A stretch of DNA of 64,000 nt from RH-AL1 sp965214415 (lineage in GTDB: Bacteria > Pseudomonadota > Alphaproteobacteria > Rhizobiales > Beijerinckiaceae), in assembly GCA_965214415.1 (NCBI GenBank), contig CBDCBQ010000003.1, positions 2,976,001 to 3,040,000 of the forward strand. The letters are read 5' to 3'. Both the position numbers and the translations under genes were made by a program. Positions 1-8,834 of the stretch are shown here, one piece after another. Numbering within the stretch: the stretch's first letter is position 1; every line of letters starts with the position of its first letter. The notes under the pieces were generated by a model that was not told the DNA's origin, ran no database searches, and was given only the letters and a program-made list of their open reading frames with translations.

Positions 1-19
1 CCGAGCGTCGGTTCGGTCG

Positions 20-715
20 GGCGATCCCGCAGCTCGTTTGCTCCTTCACCCTCGCCGAGGAGGAGGCGCGCGACTTCGTCGGGCGCTTCGATCTGCGGCC
101 AGTGGCCAGCGTTGACGAAGCTGACAATGCCGTCTCGGCACTGCGAGGCGGTCAGCTGCGCGACCTCGCCGTCGAGGTAGGGTCCTTGTCGCCCCAAATC
201 AGCTTCACCGGAAATGCTGCCTTGCCGAGCTCGTCGAGACGGTGCGAGCTTGCCGCCATCTCGCGATGCAAGTGCGCCGTCATCTGCGCGAACGCCGTGG
301 CCGCGCTCGGCTGCTGAGAGAAATTCGTCCGCACGATCGGCTGCAGGATCTCGTCGAACCCGCGTTTCTGGGCTTCGCGCATGTGCACCTTGAAGCCCTT
401 GTTCTGAAAATCGAGCAGTCAGGTCAGTTGCTTGGGATCCGTCAAAAACGCCCTCGCCAATCGCCGCAACGAGGGCTCGGCGAACAAGGCGATCAGTTCG
501 GGGAGCCTGCCGACGGGACTGCTGGCGTAGAAGCTGTTCATCAGGCCGACGGCCTTGATCCGGTCCAAGTGGTCGAGCGCGAAGTTCAGGGCCACCGAAC
601 CGCAGGAATCGTGCCCGACCAGGGTGACTTTGCCGAGGCCAAGCGCATCCATCACGGCGAGCACGTCTCCCTTCTGCTGGTCGAACGAATACTGCCCCCC
701 AGCGGGCTTGTCGGA
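20..715 (-). pseudogene. Broken alpha/beta hydrolase (epoxide hydrolase/haloalkane dehalogenase type)
   Basis: Read on the minus strand, the segment from about 715 down to 422 gives an alpha/beta hydrolase core with the nucleophile-elbow motif VGHDSCGS, where the Asp would be the nucleophile. An in-frame TGA at 419-421 interrupts it, and the same frame continues with FQNKGFKVHMREAQKRG and then KLIWGDKDP. Near 165 the reading shifts by one base, after which the family C-terminus continues, including the catalytic-His region NAGHWPQIEAPDE. The N-terminus is missing: homology stops near 715, where a plus-strand monooxygenase fragment begins. Nonsense codon, frameshift and 5' truncation together mark a dead gene. 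The left boundary is approximate. Confidence 0.75.
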
Positions 716-998
716 GTTCGAGGTCGCGCCCGAGGATGCGGACCAGCTCATCGCGGCCTGGGCGGCGGCTGCGGCGATCATGAAGAAACAACCCGGCTAC
801 ATCTCGACCCAGCTCCACCGCGGCATCGCGGGCAGCGGCGCGTGCGTGAACTATGCCATCGGGGGTTCGGTCGCACTCTACAAGGCCGCGTGGTCCAATC
901 CCGACTTCGCCAAGCACGGCGTCCCCTATCCCGAGAGCGCGACGGCCAGCCCGCATCTTTTTCGACCTATCGCCGTGCCCGGCATCTGCCTCGCCTGA
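715..998 (+). pseudogene. 5'-truncated antibiotic biosynthesis monooxygenase (ABM) family gene
   Basis: The plus-strand frame ending in TGA at 996-998 encodes an ABM-fold stretch starting at about FEVAPEDADQLIAAW and continuing with KKQPGYISTQLHRG and WSNPDFAKHGVPYPE, typical of small ferredoxin-like monooxygenases of about 100 residues. The first beta strand and the start codon are absent. The upstream frame is instead the antisense of the hydrolase remnant, so the two genes are joined head to head at a deletion or rearrangement point near 715. The expected tryptophan in the family pattern YAIWESVA reads as IGGSVA here, another possible sign of decay. Family assignment is from recognised motifs only. 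Confidence 0.65.
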
Positions 999-1052
999 GG
1001 CCGCATGCCAGACACCCGGTGTGGCTGACCCGCGGTTTTACCGGCCCCGTAG

Positions 1053-1262
1053 GTCGGCCTGCGATGTCTGTGGCAGATTGGCCGAAGGCAAAGGTGCAAG
1101 TCACCCTTGTCGTCAGCCTCACCGGAGAATGCTTGTGCTCCTGGCTCGAAGGTCTGGTCGGCGGGCGACCTGCTCGTCCACGGCTGCTACAGGCTCCTGG
1201 CGGAGCAGCAGGACGCCATGCCTGCGGCAGCCTTGGCCGGCGAGACGTTGATCCTTGCATGA
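1053..1262 (+). pseudogene. Possible C-terminal gene fragment
   Basis: After a TAG at 1050-1052 this frame stays open to TGA at 1260-1262. Its last 45 or so residues look protein-like (SKVWSAGDLLVHGCYRLL). The stop overlaps the next gene's ATG as ATGA, an arrangement typical of translational coupling, which is the main reason to list it. No start codon or family was recognised, and the upstream part looks non-coding. It may be the tail of a truncated gene or a chance open frame. Confidence 0.22.
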
Positions 1263-1579
1263 AATATCCCACCACACCGGACGGTCGCTATTTCGTTGTT
1301 CGCGGGCGCCTCTGGCGCAGTTCGAATCCAACCCTCGAGCCGGAGCGCCGGCAGGCACTCGTCAACGAGCTGATGGCAGCCCGGCGCGGCGTGTAAGATG
1401 CCCGAGGTGATCCAGAGAAGCTCGCGCTCGCGCGCGCCGCGGTGGATGAGGCCAAGATCGCCTTGGGTGAGCGCGGGCCGACCTGGTGGACGGACGGTGC
1501 GCCTGACTACAATCGCAGAATGGCGCGGGCGACGCCTTACGCCGAATGGATCGAACGTCTCGAGCGACTGGCGCCGTAG
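1259..1579 (+). pseudogene. Small conserved protein with an in-frame stop codon
   Basis: The ATG at 1259 opens a frame beginning MKYPTTPDGRYFVVRGRLWR, a small hypothetical protein I recognise as recurrent in proteobacteria. After 45 codons there is a TAA at 1394-1396. The same frame then continues without a shift through ALARAAVDEAKIALGERGP and WWTDGAPDYNRRMARATPYA to a TAG at 1577-1579. The total of 107 codons matches a full-length member of about 105 residues, so the simplest reading is one nonsense substitution (for example an AAA lysine codon changed to TAA). Function is unknown. Sequencing error or readthrough is not excluded. Confidence 0.7.
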
Positions 1580-1617
1580 AGCGTTGATGGAGAGGCGCCT
1601 CGTGGCAGGTGCGTGAC

Positions 1618-2289
1618 TTAGCCTGCCGGCGGGGCACAAGGTGCCCGCCCAACGAGGGCGACGAGAGGATCGCTGCGACGACCGTCAGCGAGGATGTGCG
1701 TTTCGACGGCCTCGAACCCGGCTCGCTCGAGGTAGAGCCGCACCAGCGCCGCGTGACCACTCTCGTCGAGAGCCTGCCAGATCGCCACCGCTTTCGTCGG
1801 GAAGCAACGGTTGGAGAAGCTCACCACGAACGGTGCGCCCGGCCGCAGTACGCGCCGGACGTCGGCGAAGACCGCCACTGGACGCTGGAGGTACTGCACG
1901 CCGACGCAGCAAAGCCCGGCGTCGCAGCTCGCCGTTTCGAGCGGCAGCTCGGGCCGGCGGTTGAGATCCTGCACGAACGATCGAGAGAGACGCGGGTTTG
2001 CGGCGAGCTCGGCCGCGTTCATGCCGTGGCCTATCACCTCGTTAAAGTGCATCTCCGGCGGCAGATGGCTGACCCAGCTCGACATGAGATCGAGCAGCCG
2101 CCCGTCTGAGGGCAGCACCGCGTCGTAGAATGCGGTCAGCGCCGCCGTGGCACGATCGTCGATGTGGGTCACAAGTCGTGGCGGCGCGTAGAAGGTCGTG
2201 TCGTCGCCGTCGTCCTGCTTGTCGAAGGCGCCGTCCGGCAGCTCGGGCAGTTCGTCGGCCATCGCGCTCATCTCCGTCGCCGCTGGCAT
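1618..2289 (-). CDS. SAM-dependent methyltransferase (class I, type 11-like)
   Basis: A 223-residue protein with a Rossmann-like methyltransferase layout: an acidic strand at about residues 65-75 (GRLLDLMSSWVSHLP), a later strand followed by LCCVGVQYLQRP, and the motif VRRVLRPGAPFVVSFSNRCF typical of type 11 methyltransferases. The first SAM-binding loop lacks the usual GxGxG, so SAM binding is inferred from the overall pattern. The substrate is unknown. The upstream gene is the photolyase-like CDS on the same strand, about 320 bases away. Internal ATGs at codons 7 and 10 are plausible alternative starts. Confidence 0.7.
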   Translation of the reverse strand: MPAATEMSAMADELPELPDGAFDKQDDGDDTTFYAPPRLVTHIDDRATAALTAFYDAVLPSDGRLLDLMSSWVSHLPPEMHFNEVIGHGMNAAELAANPRLSRSFVQDLNRRPELPLETASCDAGLCCVGVQYLQRPVAVFADVRRVLRPGAPFVVSFSNRCFPTKAVAIWQALDESGHAALVRLYLERAGFEAVETHILADGRRSDPLVALVGRAPCAPPAG

Positions 2290-2607
2290 TGGCCATCTTG
2301 CTCGACCAAGCTCGGTTCTAGCCGTAGCAGCCCGGAGCGATCTGATACGCTATCGCCATTGTCACGGGGGACAACCGCGCGGGCGTGGACCTCCGTCTCC
2401 TTCCTGGATGCGTCGTTCGAGAACGAGACCTGCAGCCCGCGCCGACGATATCGCTGAAGAAGGTCGCAGGTCCGCGATGTCACTCCGAGAGGAGCGAGCC
2501 TAGGCGACGCCGGCGACCTTGACCTCGGCGGTCTCCGCGCCCCGCCATCCGGTCCGAGGGATATCGGTGAGAACAGGACTCGGCGAGCCCGAGAACTGCG
2601 AGAATTG
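2290..2607. other. Intergenic stretch without a supported gene
   Basis: This 318-base interval between the methyltransferase start and the photolyase stop contains open frames on both strands. None has family-like sequence or a convincing ribosome-binding site, and I see no tRNA-like structure. It may hold the methyltransferase promoter. Confidence 0.4.
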
Positions 2608-3816
2608 CTATAGGCAGATACCAGCGAGTGCCTCCGGGATCGCTTTACGCAGGTGGGAGTAGCTGCGCGTCGCGTGGGGCCAAAAGGCGTCGTCCCACGC
2701 TCGCCGCGGCTGCACGAGCATACAACCTTCCTTGGCCAAGTCTCTTGCGAGCACGTCCAACGCCGAAGCGGTGGACCCAACAGGAGCATACGGTGTCACC
2801 ACCACCCGCGTCCCAGCTGCCTCGGCGGCCGCGATGACTGCCTCGGTGGCAAGCCCCGCGATCTGCGAAACGGTCGTCCCCGCCGTACTCAAGCGAGCCA
2901 CGGCATCGTCCAGTGAGCCTTCGGCGAAGGACGACGCGACTGCGCCGCGCGACCCACGTTGCCCGACCTCGACGCCACCGGGCACCACCACCGCCGAGAA
3001 GGGTCGGCGTAACCAATCCGGCGTCAAATCCTCGTCGGTGACGAGCAGCAGCGCCTTGCCCGTCGGCATGGATGCGTCCTTCGCAATCGGGTGCACGCGA
3101 GCAGTCGGCTCTTCTTCCAAGGCCGTCGCCTTTGTCGCCAAACCCTTGGGCTCAAAGCGGCCTTCGGTGTGGCGCGCGATATTCGCCGCTGTCGCGAGGT
3201 AGGTCTTGCCCTTGGTTTGCAGACCAGCGGTCCAGCGCCACGAGAGCGTGTTGGAGGCGGCATCGGCATCGACGAGGTGGCGCAAGAAGAAGTCAGCGCC
3301 AAGTTGCCAAGGCAACCCCAGTGTAAAGATCCAGATCGAGGAAAACCACATACGCGCATGGTTGTGGAGCCAACCTGTCGCGACAAGCTCTCGAGCCCAA
3401 TCGTCGAAGCCCTCGATGCCAGTCGTGCCACTCTCCGCCTGCCGGAAAGTCTCGGCCACACCCGGTGCCATTCGATCGTGCGCGGCGTCGCGCTCGGCGA
3501 GAAAGCGAGTCCAAACCTCCGGGTGCGCCTCGAGCCAGCCCTTCCAATAAGTCCTCCAGTATATCTCCTCGATGAACTTGCCAGCTCGCTTTGGCCCCTG
3601 CGCCTGCAGCACGGCAGCGACGATCTCGCGCTCGTCGATCATGCGGCGGCGCAGGTATGGCGACAAGACAGAGGTGTCGCCGCGCTGCTCGGGTCCGGGA
3701 TCGCCATTGCGATGGGCGGCGTAGTGCCACCCCGCATTCCGCAGAAAACGATCGAGGCGAGCGAGCGCCTCCTCTCGCGTGGGCGAAAAATCGAGTTGCA
3801 GGGAGGCGTTGTCCAT
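2608..3816 (-). CDS. Photolyase/cryptochrome-like flavoprotein with FAD domain first
   Basis: About 402 residues. Residues 1-240 match the helical FAD-binding domain of photolyases: KFIEEIYWRTYWKGW, then WLHNHARMWFSS, LVDADAASNTLSWRWTAG and ANIARHTEGRF, the region that cradles FAD and recognises DNA in true photolyases. Residues 250-402 look alpha/beta (KALLLVTDEDLTPDW, later FWPHATRSYSHLRKAIP) and resemble the Rossmann-like domain that normally precedes the FAD domain, suggesting a circular permutation. Light-driven repair is possible but not shown. The ATG at 3816 fits the family start; an upstream in-frame start at 3837 adds seven residues. Confidence 0.72.
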   Translation of the reverse strand: MDNASLQLDFSPTREEALARLDRFLRNAGWHYAAHRNGDPGPEQRGDTSVLSPYLRRRMIDEREIVAAVLQAQGPKRAGKFIEEIYWRTYWKGWLEAHPEVWTRFLAERDAAHDRMAPGVAETFRQAESGTTGIEGFDDWARELVATGWLHNHARMWFSSIWIFTLGLPWQLGADFFLRHLVDADAASNTLSWRWTAGLQTKGKTYLATAANIARHTEGRFEPKGLATKATALEEEPTARVHPIAKDASMPTGKALLLVTDEDLTPDWLRRPFSAVVVPGGVEVGQRGSRGAVASSFAEGSLDDAVARLSTAGTTVSQIAGLATEAVIAAAEAAGTRVVVTPYAPVGSTASALDVLARDLAKEGCMLVQPRRAWDDAFWPHATRSYSHLRKAIPEALAGICL

Positions 3817-4022
3817 CCTGGGTTCTCGCCGGAGCATGCAGCCAGAGCGAGGCGCGAATTGATGCAGGTCCCCTGTCGCGATCCGGAGCCATGGAAGGGC
3901 CTGGCGAGAAACCGCGGACGATTACACGTCACACCGCCGCGTGCGCGGACAGCTTGCCACAGGCCGCAGAGGCAACAGACACCTCGTCATCCGCTCGCGC
4001 GCGGCCGGGCTCTCGCTTTCTC

Positions 4023-4307
4023 TCACTCAGGAGGTCTTTGAAGCTGCGGGTTGCAGAACTTATGGCGCGATCGTGCGTCGGTTCTCAGTCCCCGCTCTTC
4101 GCACCACGCCGCGAACTCCCCGGGTCTGACAAGCCTACGCTCGACGGTGAAACCACTTCTCTCGAGCGCGCGCACACCCGACTGAGCTTTCAGCTCCCAA
4201 TCGTCAAAAAGCGCCGGCAGTCGACCACGGTCCTCCATCACCTCCAGGACGCGAGCATAATCGGACTGTTCGAACATCTCGAAGAAAACCACAGGATCTA
4301 CTTGCAT
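4023..4307 (-). CDS. Hypothetical protein, 94 residues
   Basis: Not assigned to a family. The protein is acidic and helix-rich, begins MQVDPVVFFEMFEQSDYARV, and has a C-terminal part with Trp, Cys and Arg (EFAAWCEERGLRTDARSRHK). Composition and absence of low-complexity runs look like a real small cytoplasmic protein rather than an antisense shadow. The competing plus-strand frame is arginine-rich and typical of a GC shadow. It lies upstream of the photolyase-like gene on the same strand with about 200 bases between them, so it need not be co-transcribed. Confidence 0.5.
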   Translation of the reverse strand: MQVDPVVFFEMFEQSDYARVLEVMEDRGRLPALFDDWELKAQSGVRALERSGFTVERRLVRPGEFAAWCEERGLRTDARSRHKFCNPQLQRPPE

Positions 4308-4543
4308 TCATTCCTCGCTCGGAACGCCGCGTCGAGCGGTAGACATGCAAGATCTAGGACGCAACAAGCCGCACGACGCCGCGTCGGCACTGTTCGACCG
4401 CGTCGCCGGGCTCCTCGTTGCCCGATGCCGCCACGAGGGCTCGTCCTGAAGGACGATCATCGCCTTCGCGGTTCATCGCGGCGACGCATCCTGGCTGATC
4501 GATGCGGGTTGCGGTACCGAAACGCCCGCCGGCTTCGGTCGGG

Positions 4544-5204
4544 TCACAAACGCGTCGCGCGCGCTGGGCCGCCGGCCGCCGATCCCGCCGCGCCGGCGTC
4601 GTCGCGCGAGCCGAGCCAGAACTTCGAGCGGGCCTGAGCCTCGCCTTGCTGAGGCGCGTCGGGCGACGGTGCATCGATCTTGTCTGGGAGGCTCCGGATC
4701 AAGCCCGCGAGGTGGTTTGTCCGCGCGGCGATATCGTCCATCTGGTCCGTCGTTGCCTCTGCTGGCAGGGCCGCGACGGTCAGGAGAAGCGCGTAGCTCA
4801 GCGTGATCAGCGCCTTCAGTCGACCGACGGTGTCGCGCGGCAGCCGGTGAAACAGCGCGATCATCTTGAGCTCGGTCGCCAGCTCGACGTTGCCTTGCAA
4901 GACAACCGCCTGGAGCCGCTTGCCGCTGTCCGCGTCGCGCCCGCCGATCGATCGGAGGCGACCGCGAGCCGCGCGGCGAGCCCCTCGCGCAACGATTGCT
5001 CGGGATGGCGGCCGAAGAAGATGTTGAACACGAGGTTGATCGCGATCGGAAACATAGTGAGCAGCGCGACGTAGAGCAGCGCGCGCGTGGCGACCTCGCC
5101 GATCGGTGCGTTCCGCTCGGCGTGATCTCCAAAGTGCGCCACAGGCGGCCCGGGGTCGGCGCCAGCAGGTCGTGCAGGATGGCGTGTCGTCCGTTCGTTA
5201 GCAT
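4544..5204 (-). pseudogene. Decayed FUSC/MdtO-type efflux membrane protein
   Basis: Three minus-strand frames together give pieces of one protein. From 5204 downward: LHDLLAPTPGRLWRTLEIT, the conserved entry of FUSC/MdtO aromatic-acid exporters. Near 5125 the reading changes frame (with apparent loss of several membrane helices) to RALLYVALLTMFPIAINLVF and FFGRHPEQSLREGLAARL. Near 4945 it changes again to LQGNVELATELKMIALFHRL followed by a hydrophobic segment. At least two frame breaks and an internal deletion mean no functional exporter. Such genes usually sit with an HlyD-type adaptor; none is recognisable here. Boundaries are approximate. Confidence 0.62.
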
Positions 5205-5491
5205 CCGCCGGCCGACCTGATCTGGATGTAGGCCGAGGCGCCGAGCCGCATCGCCCGGCGCTCGCGCGGCAGGGGCTGGGTAAGTCGATCCCCATCAGGT
5301 CTGTCACGACGGTCGAGCGTCCAAGGTCAAGTAGCGGCCAAATCCGCGACTATTGGCTTTCCCTCTCGCGGAATTCCTCGCGCGCGGCAACTCGAGCATC
5401 GGCAGCAGGAGAAAGCCGTGGGCGACGTTAGGTTCAAGCCCTCAATGCGTGCTAACGGCGGTGCCTCCTGCGACATTGCCGGCTGGTTTTG

Positions 5492-7087
5492 ATGACTCGC
5501 TTGATTGAAGCTGCCGCCACCTCATCGCGGCGCGCGGTCCTCGCCGCGGCCTGCGGACTTTTGCTCCTGCACGCCGCGGCCGCCGACACATTCACGATGC
5601 GCGACGGCAGCGTTCTCACTGGCGAGTTGAAAGGCCTCACGGACGGCATCTATTCGGTGCGGACCGACTACGGCCTCGTGAAGCTGCCGGCGTCGTCCGT
5701 CCTCTCGATCTCGGGACACCATGCTGCCGCGGCGGTCCCGCAGGCCGCGACCGGCGCGATCGCGCTGCGGTTCGCCGGGTCCACGACGATCGGCGACGAG
5801 CTGATGCCCGCGCTCATCGAGGGATACGCGGTAGCCAACGGCGAGGCGCACCCGCATTGGACGATCGAGGGCAGCGCCGCCGAGCAAACATTCCAGGCGG
5901 AGGGGGCGGCCGGCACGATGACCGCGCACCTTTCGCGGCACGGGTCCGCGACAGCGTTTTCGGCGTTGGCTGACGGCTCGGCCGATGTCGGCATGGCATC
6001 GCGCCCAATCAAGCCCGACGAGAAAGCAACCCTCGCGACGAGCGGGTTCGGCGACGCCTCCGCGCCTGAGCAAGAACACGTGCTCGCCCTCGATGGGCTG
6101 GTCGTGCTGGTCAACCGGGCGAATACGTTGCAGCACCTTTCGCTGGCGCAGCTCGCCGCGATCTTTGCCGGGCGCACCACCAATTGGCAGGATGTCGGCG
6201 GCACGGCGGGGCCGATCCACCTGCTCGGGCGCGACGCCAAATCCGGCACGGCCGATACGTTCGCCGGCCTGGTGCTGAAAGGCGAGAAGGTGGCGGCCGC
6301 GACACAGCTGATGGACTCGAGCGACGCGGTCAGCGATCAGGTCGCGTCGGATCCGGCCGCGATCGGCTTTGCCGGCTTCGCCTATGTCCGCCGCGCGAAG
6401 GCGCTCAGCATCGTCGCCGACTGCGGGATGGAGACGGCGCCCGACGACTTCTTCGTGCGCACCGAGGAATATCCGCTCTCCCGCCGCCTCTTCCTCTACA
6501 CGAAGGCGCCCGATGCCGCGGGCGCGGCGCCGGCGCAGGCGTTCGTCGGCTTCGCGCTCGGGCAGACCGGACAGGCCGAGGTGGGCCGGAAGGGCTTCAT
6601 CGACCTTCTGCCGCGGCTCTCGACGCCGGACTATGCCGCCACCCGCATTGCCGGCGCACTCGCGCAGGTCGCCAAGACGGGCGGCGATTCCTCCGCGGAC
6701 CTGCGCCAGATCCAAGCCTTCAATCGGATCGCGTCGGGCGGTCGACGTCTGTCGATCACCTACCGCTTTCGCACCGGCTCCTTCGATCTCGACACGCGGG
6801 CGGTTCGCGACATCGACCGCCTCGTGAAGGCGCTGCAGACGCCGGGGATGGGCGGGCGCGATGTGACGATCGTCGGCTTCAGCGATGCCCAGGGCTCGGC
6901 CAGCCGCAATGTCACGCTGTCGCGCGCGCGGGCCGATCGCGTGGCCGCCCTGCTGCGGAACAAGGGCCTCGTGCCGAAGCTCGTGACGGGGCTCGGTCGC
7001 GTTGCGCCCGTCGCCTGCAACGGGGCACCGGACGGCATGGAGAAGAACCGTCGCGTCGAGGTCTGGCTGGGCGGCTCGCGCTCCTGA
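5492..7087 (+). CDS. PstS-like substrate-binding domain fused to an OmpA peptidoglycan-binding domain
   Basis: A 531-residue exported protein and the first gene of the SrfBC locus. After a signal peptide (residues 1-32) comes a short beta-rich domain (TFTMRDGSVLTGELKGL, about 34-75), then a PstS-type phosphate-binding-protein fold (about 90-390; FAGSTTIGDELMPALIEGYA and AQLAAIFAGRTTNWQDVGG). The C-terminus (about 420-530) is an OmpA domain with GFSDAQGSASRNVTLSRARA and a terminal NRRVEVWLG, expected to bind peptidoglycan. It probably anchors a small-molecule sensor to the cell wall. The ATG at 5492 directly follows an in-frame TTG at 5489. The protease gene follows 33 bases downstream. Confidence 0.85.
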   Translation: MTRLIEAAATSSRRAVLAAACGLLLLHAAAADTFTMRDGSVLTGELKGLTDGIYSVRTDYGLVKLPASSVLSISGHHAAAAVPQAATGAIALRFAGSTTIGDELMPALIEGYAVANGEAHPHWTIEGSAAEQTFQAEGAAGTMTAHLSRHGSATAFSALADGSADVGMASRPIKPDEKATLATSGFGDASAPEQEHVLALDGLVVLVNRANTLQHLSLAQLAAIFAGRTTNWQDVGGTAGPIHLLGRDAKSGTADTFAGLVLKGEKVAAATQLMDSSDAVSDQVASDPAAIGFAGFAYVRRAKALSIVADCGMETAPDDFFVRTEEYPLSRRLFLYTKAPDAAGAAPAQAFVGFALGQTGQAEVGRKGFIDLLPRLSTPDYAATRIAGALAQVAKTGGDSSADLRQIQAFNRIASGGRRLSITYRFRTGSFDLDTRAVRDIDRLVKALQTPGMGGRDVTIVGFSDAQGSASRNVTLSRARADRVAALLRNKGLVPKLVTGLGRVAPVACNGAPDGMEKNRRVEVWLGGSRS

Positions 7088-7120
7088 CGCTCCCGGACCC
7101 ATGGGCTCGCGCGACCGCTC

Positions 7121-8833
7121 TTGCCGAGGGCCTTCGCCGGTGGCACAGATGGACACCTTGCTACTGCCCTGGTGTTTGACGTGTCCGCGAACCGATTTTT
7201 TCTAGGCGGAACTGATCTTCACGAGATTACCCTTGCCCGCGCCGACGAGCGGGATGCGCTCGCCACCTATGCGGCGCTCATCGACGAGGTGAGGTCGCGG
7301 TGCGGGGCCGACGTCGCCTCGCTGTTCGCCGAGCCGGTCAAGAGCACCAATCGCGCTACCGGCCACCCCAACGTATCATGGTACTGCGATCGCGAAGGCG
7401 CGGCGTTCCCGCTCCGACAAGTCGATGGCGCGGCGCGTGGGCCGCTCCTCGATCTTCTGCAAAATCGGCTGCGCGGCTTCACCACCTTGCTGTCCGACTC
7501 GCGCCATGGCGCGGTGTTCGCCTCCTGGCTCCACGTCCTGTCACCCGACAGCGTGATGGTTGTGGCGGGCCAGCCGGTGATCCACAACTGGGGCATGCTG
7601 CCAAACGCCGTCGCCGCTTCGGCGGAGGCGCGAGAGGCGTACTATCGCAATGGCCTCGGGCAATACCTGCCGGCGATCCCGCCCCCGCCGTTCACCGCCA
7701 TCGAAGCCCAGGCGTTCGACGCGGCGATCGGGCGGCACGCCGAACGAGAGGTCGCGCGCGCCACCGTACCGCCCGGCGCCGCGCCGATCGCAGCCGCCGC
7801 GCCTTCCGCGCGGGGCCCCGCCTGGTCGACCGGTCCCGTTCGCCCCTGGCTGGCTCCGGCGATCGCCGCGGGCGCGGCGGCGATCGCGTTCGCCGTGCTC
7901 GCCTTCGGCCACGTGCTTCGCTACCCCTACCCGTCCGCCGCGCCGAGCACGGAAGCGATCGAGGCGCAACGACAAACAAACGACGCCCTCCGCGAACGTC
8001 TCGCGCAGCTGCGCGGCGCGGCGACCGCGCAAGTCTGTCGCGCCGAGGACGGCCCTCGCGGGGCACCGGCGCTGCTGCCGCCATCGCCCACGCGCACCAA
8101 GGTCGAGACGACTGATCCGGCGACGAAGCAACCGGAGACCAGCTCGCTGGCCGCGCTGCTCGAAAAGGCCACCGTTCTCGTCATCATGGACCACAGCCTC
8201 GGCAGCGGCTTCTTCGTCTCGGACCGTTACATCGTCACCAATCATCACGTCGTCGGCGACGCCAAGGAGGCGCGGGTGGCGAGCCGCGCGCTCGGCGGCC
8301 TCGTGCCGGCGCGCGTTGTAGCGGTCGGCGCCGGGGCGGAGCGCGGCACGCAGGACATCGCGGTGCTGCAGATCGAGCCGAAGCCCGGGACCGCGGCGCT
8401 CTCGGTCGGCGTGGCGCCGGGGCGGCTCGATGCGGTGACGGCGTCGGGCTACCCAGGCGCGGTGCTGGAGACGATCAAGGCGTCGCAGTCCGACAACCTG
8501 CCCGAGGCGAACTTCACGCAGGGCATCGTCACCTCGCATCAGATGCAGCAGCCGGCCGGCGTCGCGACCATCATCCACACGGCGCAGATCGGTCACGGCA
8601 ATTCCGGCGGCCCACTCGTCGACGCCGGCGGTTGCGCCGTCGGGATTAACTCCTGGCTGTCGCCCGATGCGATGGGCACGGTGGTGTTCTCGACCTATTT
8701 CCAGGCGCTCGACGCCTCCGAGCTGCGACGCTTCCTCAAGGCACACGATATCGCCTTCGGCGCCGCCGACACGGGATGCCGCCCCGTCGCGCCGGCGGGC
8801 GAGCCGACGCCCGCTCCGACGAAGGGGCCCTGA
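7121..8833 (+). CDS. Membrane-anchored trypsin-like serine protease with a cytoplasmic N-terminal domain
   Basis: Up to 570 residues. Residues 20-235 form a soluble domain ending in GQPVIHNWGMLP; 244-266 is one membrane helix (WLAPAIAAGAAAIAFAVLAF); 275-310 is a short helical linker. The C-terminal part is a chymotrypsin/Do-type protease with a visible triad: His in TNHHVVGD (about 374), Asp in GTQDIAVLQIE (about 411) and Ser in GHGNSGGPLVD (about 494). The protease would face the periplasm. The N-terminal domain shares its WY and NWG motifs with the next gene. The start is uncertain: TTG at 7121 is the longest, GTG at 7172 is an alternative, and neither has a clear ribosome-binding site. Confidence 0.85.
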   Translation: MPRAFAGGTDGHLATALVFDVSANRFFLGGTDLHEITLARADERDALATYAALIDEVRSRCGADVASLFAEPVKSTNRATGHPNVSWYCDREGAAFPLRQVDGAARGPLLDLLQNRLRGFTTLLSDSRHGAVFASWLHVLSPDSVMVVAGQPVIHNWGMLPNAVAASAEAREAYYRNGLGQYLPAIPPPPFTAIEAQAFDAAIGRHAEREVARATVPPGAAPIAAAAPSARGPAWSTGPVRPWLAPAIAAGAAAIAFAVLAFGHVLRYPYPSAAPSTEAIEAQRQTNDALRERLAQLRGAATAQVCRAEDGPRGAPALLPPSPTRTKVETTDPATKQPETSSLAALLEKATVLVIMDHSLGSGFFVSDRYIVTNHHVVGDAKEARVASRALGGLVPARVVAVGAGAERGTQDIAVLQIEPKPGTAALSVGVAPGRLDAVTASGYPGAVLETIKASQSDNLPEANFTQGIVTSHQMQQPAGVATIIHTAQIGHGNSGGPLVDAGGCAVGINSWLSPDAMGTVVFSTYFQALDASELRRFLKAHDIAFGAADTGCRPVAPAGEPTPAPTKGP

Positions 8834-8834
8834 G

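Noticed and set aside
242..1396. A 384-codon plus-strand open frame across the hydrolase and ABM remnants
   Set aside because: Arg/Gly/Pro-rich translation typical of a GC shadow; only its last 45 codons match the small conserved protein, which has its own start.
5522..7156. A 544-codon minus-strand frame opposite the PstS/OmpA gene
   Set aside because: Arg-, Ala- and Asp-rich without any family motif; the plus strand shows a signal peptide and two clear domains.
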